Of a DNA stretch of 64,000 bases, positions 45,483-53,440 are shown piece after piece. The position numbers were made by a program, and so were the translations under genes. The notes under the pieces were generated by a model. The model was not told the origin of the DNA, made no database searches, and was given only the letters and a program-made list of their open reading frames with translations. Source of the stretch: Chlamydiia bacterium. Lineage in GTDB: Bacteria > Chlamydiota > Chlamydiia > Chlamydiales > Simkaniaceae. Each line of letters starts with the position of its first letter. Within the stretch, counting starts at the first letter, position 1. Location: positions 496,001 to 560,000 of the forward strand of contig JAJACH010000001.1 in assembly GCA_022601645.1 (NCBI GenBank), read 5' to 3'.

Positions 45483-46108
45483 TACTCTTTCCTCTTCACA
45501 AAGGTAATCGTTTCGGTTGGTGTTCCAGGTCCAGAGTTACCCACGTATTTTAAGAAATCGCTCGTCTGCATGTCAAAGAAGATATACGCTTTCCAAAACG
45601 CTCCCTTAAAACCTGGGAGGGTGATTTTGATGCGAAGTGCATCGTATGTTTTGCCATCTAAGGTGAGTTTGACGACGTTGCGTTTGATCGCTTTGAGTCT
45701 TACAAGGTCGAGGTTCCGTGGATTCACCACATAAAATTCGATCCGTTCATCGGTTGATTGCACAAAGGGAATCAGGCCAAACCAAAACTGTTGAATCCAG
45801 GGGGTTTTTCCAAGCTTGTAACTGCGCTTCCCTTTAGGCGTTGTGGCAAAAAGCATATTGCCTTCTCGATAGTAGAAAAGCTTGTCGTTGATCGTCACCT
45901 TGTGGAAGGTGAGATCGGAGTAACAATCGATAATTGTTTTTGAATTTCTCTCCTTTCCCTGCAAGACGATGCCTTCTTTCGTCTTTTCATAGGTCCAGGT
46001 AACAGGCAGGGTCTCGCCACTGACTTCTTCGTTGAAAGTGTAAGTGACTGTCTTTCCTAGGAGTAGGGCGGGTAATAATAGTAAAAACATGGTGATCACT
46101 ATAGCCAA
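45482..46108 (-). CDS. Secreted protein, 208 aa, DUF3108-like shape
   Basis: The N-terminus (MAIVITMFLLLLPALLLGK) is a signal peptide, with the ATG at 46090 an alternative start. The mature part is beta-rich, with repeated aromatic strands (TYTFNEEV, TWTYEK, LFYYREG, IEFYVV, ITLPGFKGAFWKAYIFFD). This resembles periplasmic beta-sheet proteins such as those of DUF3108, which serve in outer-membrane lipid or polysaccharide handling. The comparison is by shape only. First gene of the operon. Confidence 0.65.
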   Translation of the reverse strand: MAIVITMFLLLLPALLLGKTVTYTFNEEVSGETLPVTWTYEKTKEGIVLQGKERNSKTIIDCYSDLTFHKVTINDKLFYYREGNMLFATTPKGKRSYKLGKTPWIQQFWFGLIPFVQSTDERIEFYVVNPRNLDLVRLKAIKRNVVKLTLDGKTYDALRIKITLPGFKGAFWKAYIFFDMQTSDFLKYVGNSGPGTPTETITFVKRKE

Positions 46109-46125
46109 TCAAAAAAATTGATGTC

Positions 46126-46154
46126 TTGATAAAAAAGTTATTTTATGGTACAAT
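46126..46154 (+). promoter_or_regulatory. Promoter of the cyclophilin gene
   Basis: TTGATA (46126-46131), a 17-base spacer, TACAAT (46149-46154). It precedes a good AAGGAG site and the ATG at 46186, leaving a normal leader of about 25 bases. Confidence 0.65.
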
Positions 46155-46185
46155 GTAGCTCTACATGATTTAAAAGGAGCACGTT

Positions 46186-46668
46186 ATGGACACATCCAAA
46201 AATCCAACTCTGGTTTTCGAAACGACTTCCGGAACGATTGAAATTGAACTAATGCCGAAAATCGCACCAAAAGCGTGTGAAAACATCGTATCACTTGCTA
46301 AGAAGAACTACTACAACGGGGTGATCTTACACCGCGTCATTAAAGGTTTCATGATTCAAGGCGGAGACCCAACTGGCACAGGAGCTGGTGGAGAGTCGAT
46401 TTGGGGCGAGAACTTTGAAGACGAGTGTCACCACGAAGTGACTTTTAATAAGCCAGGCCTTCTAGCTATGGCAAACCGCGGACCTTGCACCAACGGTTCT
46501 CAATTTTTCATCACAACAGCAGAGACACCTTGGCTTAACAACAACCACACCATCTTTGGAAAGGTTGTTAAAGGTTATGACATTGTTGAAAAAATCGAAA
46601 ACAGTGAGACAGACCACATGGACAGACCTGTTACTAAACAAGAGATTATCAAAGCTTTTGTGAAGTAG
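46186..46668 (+). CDS. Peptidyl-prolyl cis-trans isomerase, cyclophilin type
   Basis: A 160-residue cytosolic cyclophilin. The catalytic Arg is in LHRVIKGFMIQGGDPTGTG, and the core residues LLAMANRGPCTNGSQFFITT, WLNNNHTIFGKVVKGYDIV are present. No signal peptide, so it acts in the cytoplasm. First of a possible unit with 46671-47084, dapB and dapL. Confidence 0.95.
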   Translation: MDTSKNPTLVFETTSGTIEIELMPKIAPKACENIVSLAKKNYYNGVILHRVIKGFMIQGGDPTGTGAGGESIWGENFEDECHHEVTFNKPGLLAMANRGPCTNGSQFFITTAETPWLNNNHTIFGKVVKGYDIVEKIENSETDHMDRPVTKQEIIKAFVK

Positions 46669-46670
46669 CC

Positions 46671-47084
46671 ATGGCAGCTCCAACATTTGCTTACCGTTCA
46701 AGACTCGGTAGTTTTTCAGGGAGAACAGACGATCCTGGTCGCTATCTGCGACCAGCTGACAGTGACCACAAAAAGGCCTTTGTGAGAGCCATTTTTGATA
46801 ATTTGGCGGTAAAAAAAATTGAGTTTGAAGTGGGGAGTTCAGAGCAAACATCCCTTGTTCAACGAAGTGAGCCAGTTACCGTTGTTGCTGAAGCTGATAT
46901 CACAGATTTGTCTCGTAGAGTAAGAGATTTCCCATCTACATCCCCTCGAATTACGATTGAACTTACCAATGGAAAGGTTATTGAATTTACAAAATGGTTC
47001 TTCTCGGCTACCCTTGTAACTTATGAAGGTAGGACTGATTGGGTACGGGAAGATGGGACGTTTGGTGGAGGCGCTGGCAAGTAG
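46671..47084 (+). CDS. Hypothetical protein, 137 aa
   Basis: The gene begins two bases after the cyclophilin stop codon. The product has a basic N-terminus (SRLGSFSGRTDDPGRYLR), a beta-rich middle (ITIELTNGKVIEFTKWFFSATL) and a short glycine tail. No known family. dapB starts inside it and overlaps by 62 bases in another frame, an unusually long overlap that suggests either tight coupling or a shortened dapB. Confidence 0.55.
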   Translation: MAAPTFAYRSRLGSFSGRTDDPGRYLRPADSDHKKAFVRAIFDNLAVKKIEFEVGSSEQTSLVQRSEPVTVVAEADITDLSRRVRDFPSTSPRITIELTNGKVIEFTKWFFSATLVTYEGRTDWVREDGTFGGGAGK

Positions 47085-47625
47085 TGTCGCAGAGCCGCAT
47101 GAAGCCGACATCTTGATCGATTTTTCCCACCCCGATGCTGTAATTAAGCACTTAGAGATGGCCATTGAACTGAAGAAGAATCTCGTCATTGGGACCACTG
47201 GTTGGTATGATCAATTGGATCAAGTTCAGACGATGGTTGAAAAGGCGGGAATAGGCGTTGTCTATGGCCCCAATTTCTCCATCGGGGTCTATTTGATGGG
47301 TGAGCTTGTGAAAAGAGCGCATGAATTAATGGAAAAATTCCCTGAGTATGACATTGCCGGTGTTGAATATCATCATAAGCACAAGGTCGACAGTCCCTCA
47401 GGTACTGCGCTCTCACTGGGTGTACCTTTTTCAAGTGTCAGGGTAGGCTCGCTGTTTGGAACGCATACAGTTTTGTTCGACTCGCCTGAGGATACGCTTG
47501 AAGTCACTCACCGCGCAAAAGGCCGAGAAGGCTTTGCAAAAGGCGCTTTAAAAGCTGCCGAGTGGATACTTGGCAAAAAAGGCTTTTATCATTTTGACCA
47601 CTATTTAAAGGATCAGCTCTCGTGA
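47023..47625 (+). CDS. dapB: 4-Hydroxy-tetrahydrodipicolinate reductase DapB (compact)
   Basis: Lysine/DAP-pathway reductase. Motifs: GLIGYGKMGRL (NAD(P) binding, residues 5-14), GTTGW (57-61), PNFSIGVYL, the DapB signature EYHHKHKVDSPSGTAL (115-130) and FAKGALKAAEWI. Total length 200 versus the usual 240-270. The loss is in the Rossmann half, where only about 20 residues separate the glycine-rich turn from DFSHPD. The catalytic HHKHK and substrate loop are intact. It overlaps dapL by four bases, so the two form one operon making the peptidoglycan cross-link residue. Confidence 0.92.
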   Translation: MKVGLIGYGKMGRLVEALASSVAEPHEADILIDFSHPDAVIKHLEMAIELKKNLVIGTTGWYDQLDQVQTMVEKAGIGVVYGPNFSIGVYLMGELVKRAHELMEKFPEYDIAGVEYHHKHKVDSPSGTALSLGVPFSSVRVGSLFGTHTVLFDSPEDTLEVTHRAKGREGFAKGALKAAEWILGKKGFYHFDHYLKDQLS

Positions 47626-48797
47626 AAAGAAATCCACTCGTCGCTCAGTTTGAGGACTCTTATCTCTTTCGTGAACTCAAGGTGAGAAAGGACAAGTTTC
47701 AAAGTGAAAATCCGGATGTAAAACTCATTTCTCTAGGCGTTGGTGATACTTCTGAGCCACTATCGTCTCATGTTGTTGCGAAGTTACAAGAAACCTGTGC
47801 TTTGATGGGCACTCCAGAAGGGTATACAGGTTATGGCTTTGAGCAAGGGGATTTAAAGCTTAGAGAACTTATTTCCAAGCGCTTTTATCAAGGGAAAATG
47901 GACCCAGATAGCATCTTTATCTCAGATGGGTGTAAGCCCGATATCAGTCGTTTCCAGACGCTCTTTGGCCCCAATGTGAAGATTGCTTTGCAAAATCCAC
48001 TTTATCCAGCGTATGGCGATGCCACGCGTCTTCATGGGGTGACGAACATTCAAGTCATGGAGTGTTCAGAGCGCACGCATTATTTTGTCGATGTGGATGA
48101 GTTAACCGATGTGGATGTCATCTACATCTGCTCGCCAAATAATCCAACAGGGGCAGTTGCCACTTTTGAGCAGCTTGAAAAACTTATTAGAAAGGCAAAG
48201 GAAATTGGCGCCGTGATTGTGTTTGATGCGGCCTATAGCGAGTACATTCAAGACAAGTCGCTGCCTAAATCGATCTTTGAAGTACCAGGCTCTGAAGAGG
48301 TCGCGATCGAAACTTCTTCGTTTTCAAAGCTCGCGGGCTTCACAGGTGTGCGTCTTGGGTGGACGGTTGTTCCAGAGGCACTTAAATATGAAGATGGCTC
48401 AAGTATCCGAAAGGATTTCGAACGCGTTTACATGACAGTCTTTAATGGCGCGTCTAACATCATTCAGCAAGGGGGGATTGCTGTATTAGAAGATGATGGG
48501 TGGGCAGAGGCGAAAAAGCTTGTGAGCTATTATCTTAACAATGCGAAAATCCTCCACGAGCTGATGGTTGAAAAAGGTTATCGAGTGGTAGGTGGCGTTA
48601 ATGCCCCGTATCTCTGGGTGCATATGAATGGACAGGATTCGTGGGAGGTGTTTGAAAGGGTGCTGCGAGACTGTCATGTGATCATCACGCCAGGTGCTGG
48701 TTTCGGCGAAATGGGTGAGGGCTATATTCGCTTTTCCTCTTTTGGGCACTTAAAGGACATCATTGAAGCTCGGGATCGGATGAAAACATGCATCTAA
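47622..48797 (+). CDS. dapL: LL-diaminopimelate aminotransferase DapL
   Basis: PLP aminotransferase that converts tetrahydrodipicolinate directly to LL-DAP, the route used by chlamydiae and plants. Features: SLGVGDTSEPLSSHVVAKL, GYTGYGFEQGDLKLRELI, ISDGCKPDISRFQTLFG (a family trait), CSPNNPTGAVA, and the PLP-Lys in ETSSFSKLAGFTGVRLGW. 391 residues, normal. The 3' end overlaps an antisense gene by 38 bases. Confidence 0.96.
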   Translation: MKRNPLVAQFEDSYLFRELKVRKDKFQSENPDVKLISLGVGDTSEPLSSHVVAKLQETCALMGTPEGYTGYGFEQGDLKLRELISKRFYQGKMDPDSIFISDGCKPDISRFQTLFGPNVKIALQNPLYPAYGDATRLHGVTNIQVMECSERTHYFVDVDELTDVDVIYICSPNNPTGAVATFEQLEKLIRKAKEIGAVIVFDAAYSEYIQDKSLPKSIFEVPGSEEVAIETSSFSKLAGFTGVRLGWTVVPEALKYEDGSSIRKDFERVYMTVFNGASNIIQQGGIAVLEDDGWAEAKKLVSYYLNNAKILHELMVEKGYRVVGGVNAPYLWVHMNGQDSWEVFERVLRDCHVIITPGAGFGEMGEGYIRFSSFGHLKDIIEARDRMKTCI

Positions 48798-49419
48798 GGA
48801 CAAAGGCCACCCCAAGAACGCAAAACGTAACCAACGTGTAGTTGAAAAAACTTCCCTCGTCTTCTGCAGTCTCTGCTTTTTGCTTGTCTTTGTGAACTGT
48901 CATCCCACTAAAATCAAGACCTGGAATCATCGACTTTGCCTCCTTATTCCAGTCGCGTCTGACCCTTTCAAGGCGAGCCCAAGTATGTTGAGGGATATTG
49001 TAAAGGATAGAGCGATGCACAAACACCGAATGAAAGTTGTTCTCACGCAGTTCATCTTTCATTTCAGAAAGGGGAATAAAGTCTGATCCCAATAGAATCC
49101 CACGTACCCCGTCTCTTAGCACGACTTTTGGATTAACAAGCGTGACTTTTTCCTTGCTTGACAAGAGCGGGCGAATGTAGGTTATTTCACGCTCTAGAAG
49201 CCAAGTTGGGCGCATTCCCACCGCACAAAGCCGCAACTGAAGCCCATCGATTCTAGCTGTAAGGGATGTCATATCAAGGTGTCTCAAGTGCACTAAGGAG
49301 ATAGTGTATTGGCAGCCTTCACCCATCTTTAAAACCATCATCCCCCTTATAGAAACTCTTGAGAATTCAGCCGAAGATCGCAATTGAGGGTCTAAAATGA
49401 AATATCCGTCTACAGTCAT
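48760..49419 (-). CDS. Hypothetical protein with C-terminal membrane anchor
   Basis: A 219-residue protein with no signal peptide. Its first 180 residues look soluble and of mixed alpha/beta structure. A basic/acidic linker (KDKQKAETAEDEG) follows and then one hydrophobic span at about 192-213 close to the C-terminus. Such a tail-anchored layout would leave the N-terminal domain in the cytosol. No family recognised. Convergent with dapL. Confidence 0.6.
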   Translation of the reverse strand: MTVDGYFILDPQLRSSAEFSRVSIRGMMVLKMGEGCQYTISLVHLRHLDMTSLTARIDGLQLRLCAVGMRPTWLLEREITYIRPLLSSKEKVTLVNPKVVLRDGVRGILLGSDFIPLSEMKDELRENNFHSVFVHRSILYNIPQHTWARLERVRRDWNKEAKSMIPGLDFSGMTVHKDKQKAETAEDEGSFFNYTLVTFCVLGVAFVLRCMFSSDPELQ

Positions 49420-49462
49420 ATAAAGTAAAATTTTTATTCGTATTTAATTCAATTTTTCACTC

Positions 49463-49471
49463 TGTTATAAT
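49463..49471 (+). promoter_or_regulatory. Extended -10 upstream of 49494
   Basis: TG-T-TATAAT, a perfect extended -10, lies 23 bases before the ATG. A GAGGG ribosome site is between. No clear -35. Confidence 0.5.
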
Positions 49472-49493
49472 AATATTATAAGAGGGCAAAATT

Positions 49494-50129
49494 ATGAGAT
49501 TAGAAGAATTATCCGTACAGGCTACACAGTTAGCTGCAGATTGTCAAGCGGTTGTACATGGCATCAGGGGGGAAGATCCAAGCCGTTATACTAAAGAGGC
49601 GCGTATTAAAACCCGCACAATGGTAAGAAAATATTTTGATGCGCTAGAAGTAGCCTTTAAGCAGGCCCAAGATTCAGGAAGTAGATGGTTTTGCTTGTCT
49701 AGCACAAGTGTCCGTAAGGCGAAAGTCGTTGAGGCAATGACAGCGCTCGTGGCGTTTGCATCACGCTGCCTGTTATACGTCGAGGCGTTTGTCGCAGGCC
49801 ATAAAAATCCTGGAGATGTAATCAGCGAGGAGACTAGAGTGCTTCTTCCCCTTAAACCAAAAGAGGGAAAGCATGGAAGAGAAATACGCACGCTATACGA
49901 GGCGATGCTTAAAACACCTGGTTTGCATAATATTGAGATACAAACAGCACTTGTCGACCTATCCTTAAAAATGAAGCGAGGGTTTGCAGAGCGTGTTCAA
50001 ACCATCTATAATGATTTATTTGTCAAAGGGAGCCCAAAGTTCAGCCCCTTGTCGGTATTTGATTGTGCAGAGCAACTCGTTCATGCCAATGGATTAGCCT
50101 TAGCTGTTCAAATGGCTATTGATGAATAA
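49494..50129 (+). CDS. Hypothetical protein, 211 aa
   Basis: Helix-rich protein with several amphipathic helices (residues 1-60, 75-105 and 125-205) and no signal peptide or membrane span. No domain recognised. It sits at the start of the accessory region, upstream of another unknown (50155-51054), on the same strand. Possible secreted effector, without motif support. Confidence 0.6.
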   Translation: MRLEELSVQATQLAADCQAVVHGIRGEDPSRYTKEARIKTRTMVRKYFDALEVAFKQAQDSGSRWFCLSSTSVRKAKVVEAMTALVAFASRCLLYVEAFVAGHKNPGDVISEETRVLLPLKPKEGKHGREIRTLYEAMLKTPGLHNIEIQTALVDLSLKMKRGFAERVQTIYNDLFVKGSPKFSPLSVFDCAEQLVHANGLALAVQMAIDE

Positions 50130-50139
50130 GCATTAGAGC

Positions 50140-50148
50140 TGCTATACT
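50140..50148 (+). promoter_or_regulatory. Extended -10 six bases before 50155
   Basis: TG-C-TATACT ends six bases before the ATG; there is no ribosome-binding site between them. Leaderless initiation is possible. Confidence 0.45.
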
Positions 50149-50154
50149 TTACGT

Positions 50155-51054
50155 ATGGCAGTCACAGCACCAGCATCACCACCAACAGCTCAAATCCTCT
50201 CTGAGATTGGACCAGAAAAACCCACTCCCGGAGAAGCGCGCAGATTAGCAAAAGAGTTTGCCGCAGCTATGGATGATGGATTACCTTCTGCCGATCAAAA
50301 GGCTAGAGTTGCAGCCCTTAAAGCATTAGAGGTAGAATCTACACCTGGTACTCGTTCTCGTGTGAGACATCGGTTTCAGTCAACAGTTCACGATGAACTA
50401 GGCACTGGAAAACGCGCTCGAAGAAAAAAACTTCATCTAGTTGAAGCCGATCGGGCAGAACTTCCCCTTCCGATGTATGCTCCAGCTGAGCACGTTGCAA
50501 ATAGACATCTTTCAGCTCCAGGTGAGTCACCAGTTACAAGCGCTCAAGGCGTTGTGATGTCTTGGAAAGACAACAAGCCGACAACAACCTTTTCTGGTGG
50601 CATGAGTGCTGCTGAGTTTGAGGAGATGTTGGCAAAAAGCACGCCAGTTGCTACAGCCGGAGACCGATCGGAACGAAAAAGTCCTGATGGTGTTGCGATT
50701 GTATGTCTAACAGATGACACGCCAGCCACTGCACACACAGCCTACCCTGTTTTCTTCCAAGCTGATTATGAGAGAGGCACTTCCTATACCATCCTAAAAG
50801 ATGGTTCGTTAAAACTCACGGCGGGGAAAGTACGGCAAATGGCAATTCGTGCCATTAAAAAGTATAATCCTATCGAAGATATGGCGAAAAAGAAAAATCC
50901 GATTGCAAGTCTGTCTGACACACATGTAACCGTTGATATCGCAGCGCAAATCAAGCGTTCACAGTTTGCCTACAACACCGGCGTCCGCTTTGTCTTTCCC
51001 GTAGCAGAGCTTAACCATATCGATGACTTTGCATTAAAAGCGACCTGGCGTTAA
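50155..51054 (+). CDS. Hypothetical protein, 299 aa, putative effector
   Basis: The N-terminus (MAVTAPASPPTAQILSEIG) is Ala/Pro/Thr-rich and disordered, of the type associated with type III secretion signals. A basic cluster (GTGKRARRKKLHL, about residues 83-95) could be a nuclear-localisation-like signal. A Ser/Thr-rich middle and a C-terminal alpha/beta part (YERGTSYTILKDGSLKLTAG, YNTGVRFVFPVAEL) follow. No family recognised. An effector role is inference from composition and neighbourhood only. Confidence 0.6.
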   Translation: MAVTAPASPPTAQILSEIGPEKPTPGEARRLAKEFAAAMDDGLPSADQKARVAALKALEVESTPGTRSRVRHRFQSTVHDELGTGKRARRKKLHLVEADRAELPLPMYAPAEHVANRHLSAPGESPVTSAQGVVMSWKDNKPTTTFSGGMSAAEFEEMLAKSTPVATAGDRSERKSPDGVAIVCLTDDTPATAHTAYPVFFQADYERGTSYTILKDGSLKLTAGKVRQMAIRAIKKYNPIEDMAKKKNPIASLSDTHVTVDIAAQIKRSQFAYNTGVRFVFPVAELNHIDDFALKATWR

Positions 51055-51066
51055 ACTAAAACTCCT

Positions 51067-52413
51067 ATGAAAAAATACGATGTGATCGTTGTTGGAACAG
51101 GTTCCGGCACGAAATTAGTACGCCCTGTAGCGGCCCTTGGGCATAAAGTCGCTGTGTTTGAAATGGATAAACTTGGCGGGACGTGCCTTAACCACGGTTG
51201 TATTCCCTCCAAGATGCTCATCCATACGGCCGATGTTTTGATGCAAATCAAAAACGCCGCAAAATTCAACATCACCGTGCCAGAGGGTGTCACTGTTGAC
51301 TTTAAAGCGGTTGTCGACCGCGTCTGCAACACCATCGATGCCGATTCCGATTCGATCGCTCCCATCTACGAAAAAGACCCCAACATCGACCTCTTCCGTG
51401 CTCCTGCTAAATTCGTCGATACAAAAACACTTAGGTGTCAAGGTGAAGAATACACCGCCGATAAGATCTTCCTAGCCGTTGGCGGGCGCCCCACGATCCC
51501 CAACCTCAAAGGCCTCAAGGGCACGCCTTTCATGACCTACCTAGAAGCGCTTCGCAACACGAAACAACCGAAAAAAATGATCGTCATCGGTGGCGGTTTT
51601 ATCGCGCTAGAGCTCGGCTATTTTTACGCCGCAATGGGAACCGAAGTGGAATTTCTCGTTCGCGAACGGATCCTTCGCCCAGAAGACGACGACATCGTTG
51701 AAGAGTTTGAAAAAGCCTTTCCCTTTACCATCAAAAAGGGATGGGTCCCTGAAGAAGTCTCCCACGCAAACGATACATTCACCCTTAAATGCAACAATGG
51801 TACCCTAGAAGCAGATAGCCTGTTCGTAGCCGCCGGCATGACACCTTATACCGACATCCTGAGCCTTGATAAAACGGGTGTAAATACAAGCAAGAAAGGC
51901 TACATCGAGGTTGACGACCAATTTAAAACCTCACGTGAAGGCATCTGGGCTTTTGGCGACTGCATCGGCCGCCACTTCTTCCGTCACAGCGCCAACTACG
52001 AAGGCGAGTACCTTTTCAACACCCTCTACGGAGGCATGCCCGAGGGTGCTATCGAATACCCGCCCATGCCTCACGCTGTCTTCACCAACCCCCAAATCGG
52101 AGGTGTTGGTAAAACCGAGCTCCAGCTCAAAAAAGAGGGGGCACCCTACGTTGTTTCTAAACACCCCTACCGCAGCTCAGGAATGGGCGGAGCCCTCCTT
52201 GCTGACCACGGCTTCGTAAAGCTCATCTTCGATCCCACCTCCAGGAAGCTCATCGGTTCTCATATCATAGGAGAGGAAGCGTCAAACATGATCCACATGT
52301 GTATTGCCTATATGAACATGGGAGCGACCGTAGACGATATGCGAGATACTATCTACATCCATCCCGCTCTCCCTGAGGTGGTTAGAGCAGCTGCTAGAAA
52401 AGCAGATCTTTAA
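51067..52413 (+). CDS. FAD-dependent pyridine nucleotide-disulfide oxidoreductase
   Basis: Flavin disulfide reductase of 448 residues, closest in layout to dihydrolipoyl dehydrogenase and mycothione reductase. FAD site VVGTGSGT (residues 8-15), redox cysteines in GGTCLNHGCIPSK (about 37-49), NAD(P) site VIGGGFIALELG, FAD-phosphate site IWAFGDCIG and the C-terminal catalytic pair in YIHPALPEVV. It has no E2/E3 partner genes nearby, so a stand-alone thiol or quinone reductase role is as likely as LpdA. Many C-ending codons distinguish it from its neighbours. A partial, diverged copy of its last third lies 1.4 kb downstream. Confidence 0.9.
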   Translation: MKKYDVIVVGTGSGTKLVRPVAALGHKVAVFEMDKLGGTCLNHGCIPSKMLIHTADVLMQIKNAAKFNITVPEGVTVDFKAVVDRVCNTIDADSDSIAPIYEKDPNIDLFRAPAKFVDTKTLRCQGEEYTADKIFLAVGGRPTIPNLKGLKGTPFMTYLEALRNTKQPKKMIVIGGGFIALELGYFYAAMGTEVEFLVRERILRPEDDDIVEEFEKAFPFTIKKGWVPEEVSHANDTFTLKCNNGTLEADSLFVAAGMTPYTDILSLDKTGVNTSKKGYIEVDDQFKTSREGIWAFGDCIGRHFFRHSANYEGEYLFNTLYGGMPEGAIEYPPMPHAVFTNPQIGGVGKTELQLKKEGAPYVVSKHPYRSSGMGGALLADHGFVKLIFDPTSRKLIGSHIIGEEASNMIHMCIAYMNMGATVDDMRDTIYIHPALPEVVRAAARKADL

Positions 52414-52457
52414 TCCTCTAACTATCAATTAGATACCTCCCTATTTCAAATAATTTC

Positions 52458-52485
52458 TTGACAAATGTTAATAATCTGTTAAGAT
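52458..52485 (+). promoter_or_regulatory. Promoter upstream of 52508
   Basis: Consensus TTGACA (52458-52463), 16-base spacer, TAAGAT (52480-52485). It precedes a GGGGG site and the ATG at 52508. Confidence 0.6.
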
Positions 52486-52507
52486 AGAGGGAGTGTTAGG
52501 GGGTAAT

Positions 52508-52638
52508 ATGTTAGTAAGTAATAAGGCAAATCTGCCAGAATTATCAGTGAATCAAGACCCACAACAAATGATTAAGCTTCTGACAAGTTGAATCAACAGC
52601 TAACTACAACTGGCACATCGCAGAGTAAAATATATTAA
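52508..52638 (+). pseudogene. Short or frameshifted remnant gene
   Basis: An ATG with a GGGGGT site opens 27 codons (MLVSNKANLPELSVNQDPQQ...) and then stops at 52589-52591. A second frame overlaps just before the stop and continues with SDKLNQQLTTTGTSQSKIY to TAA at 52636-52638. The simplest reading is one frame-shifting indel in a small gene, or an internally deleted effector gene. A real leader peptide cannot be excluded. The promoter upstream is good. Confidence 0.4.
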
Positions 52639-52658
52639 AAAAAATAGAGGGGGACAAT

Positions 52659-53318
52659 ATGTCAATTAACAATCATTTATTTTCGAGTCATTTGCAGGCT
52701 CAATCTTTATATGCCAACACAAATCAGCCACTTACATATGGGGAGATTTGCACAAAAGTTGAGGACATTGAGACGCAAATTAAAAGTGGAGCATGCTACA
52801 ATGGCAATCAAATTCAAACAGAATTAAAGACGCTACAGTCTAATGTGGTTGCCTATGCAAAGCAGTTTACGGGAAATCAACCTGAGGCAATTTTGAATCT
52901 GACCAGTTCAATTTTTGATATCCTAACAGGGAAGTCGAGCATCCAGCTCAATAATCAAAGTGCTGTTGTGGTACTAGATCTTTTGACCAATGCAACCTAC
53001 TTCAATCCAAACGTTCCACCATACCAAGTTCCAAAGTCAGACCCAAGACCTGGAATTCAGTATAATCTGACTAAGATGCTTAACACGGTGCGAGGTGGTG
53101 GTCAGATATCAGACGCTGAAATGAACAACCTCTTAGCAGATACGAATACCCTTGGTGGACCGTATAGCTATTATGGGAATCTACCCATGGCATTACAGGA
53201 GGATCTTATGGGTAACGGTCCAACAGGAAAGGATTTCACACAATCACAGCAGGTCGCTTTGATACAAAGTTTGAGTTTGATCACAGCCAACTTAGACTGG
53301 AATTTGCCTCAGAACTAA
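52659..53318 (+). CDS. Hypothetical protein, 219 aa
   Basis: Gln/Asn/Thr-rich, mainly helical, without signal peptide or membrane span; GAGGGGG precedes the ATG. Residues about 25-75 form charged helices; a proline-rich segment (NPNVPPYQVPKSDPRPG) splits the protein near residue 115. It ends in SLSLITANLDWNLPQN. It resembles 53823-54446 in size, C-terminal 'L-x-W' ending and being followed by the same type of hairpin and an antisense small-membrane-protein gene, so it may be an old paralogue. Putative effector. Confidence 0.6.
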   Translation: MSINNHLFSSHLQAQSLYANTNQPLTYGEICTKVEDIETQIKSGACYNGNQIQTELKTLQSNVVAYAKQFTGNQPEAILNLTSSIFDILTGKSSIQLNNQSAVVVLDLLTNATYFNPNVPPYQVPKSDPRPGIQYNLTKMLNTVRGGGQISDAEMNNLLADTNTLGGPYSYYGNLPMALQEDLMGNGPTGKDFTQSQQVALIQSLSLITANLDWNLPQN

Positions 53319-53323
53319 AATCA

Positions 53324-53355
53324 TAGGGTCAGACACTTAGTATTGTCTGACCCTA
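53324..53355. terminator. Perfect 12-bp hairpin (bidirectional terminator)
   Basis: TAGGGTCAGACA and TGTCTGACCCTA are exact inverted repeats with an eight-base loop. No long T tract follows, so efficiency is uncertain. It sits between convergent features. A diverged copy lies at 54451-54484. Confidence 0.6.
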
Positions 53356-53359
53356 AAGG

Positions 53360-53440
53360 TTAACCTTCGCTTTTTGGTTGACCGTGGAAGTAAACGTTGG
53401 CAAATGCATAGGTTACCATGCCTGCAACGACAGCTGCTGC
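53360..53440 (-). pseudogene. Fragment: C-terminus of a second Inc-like gene
   Basis: Read on the minus strand this gives 26 residues, ending VTYAFANVYFHG and a short tail, then a stop. It matches the end of the intact gene at 54488-54769 almost identically (...VAGIVTYAFANVYFHGKP). The 5' part of the gene is gone and the sequence joins abruptly to another gene's tail at 53440/53441. A gene remnant, not functional. Confidence 0.75.
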
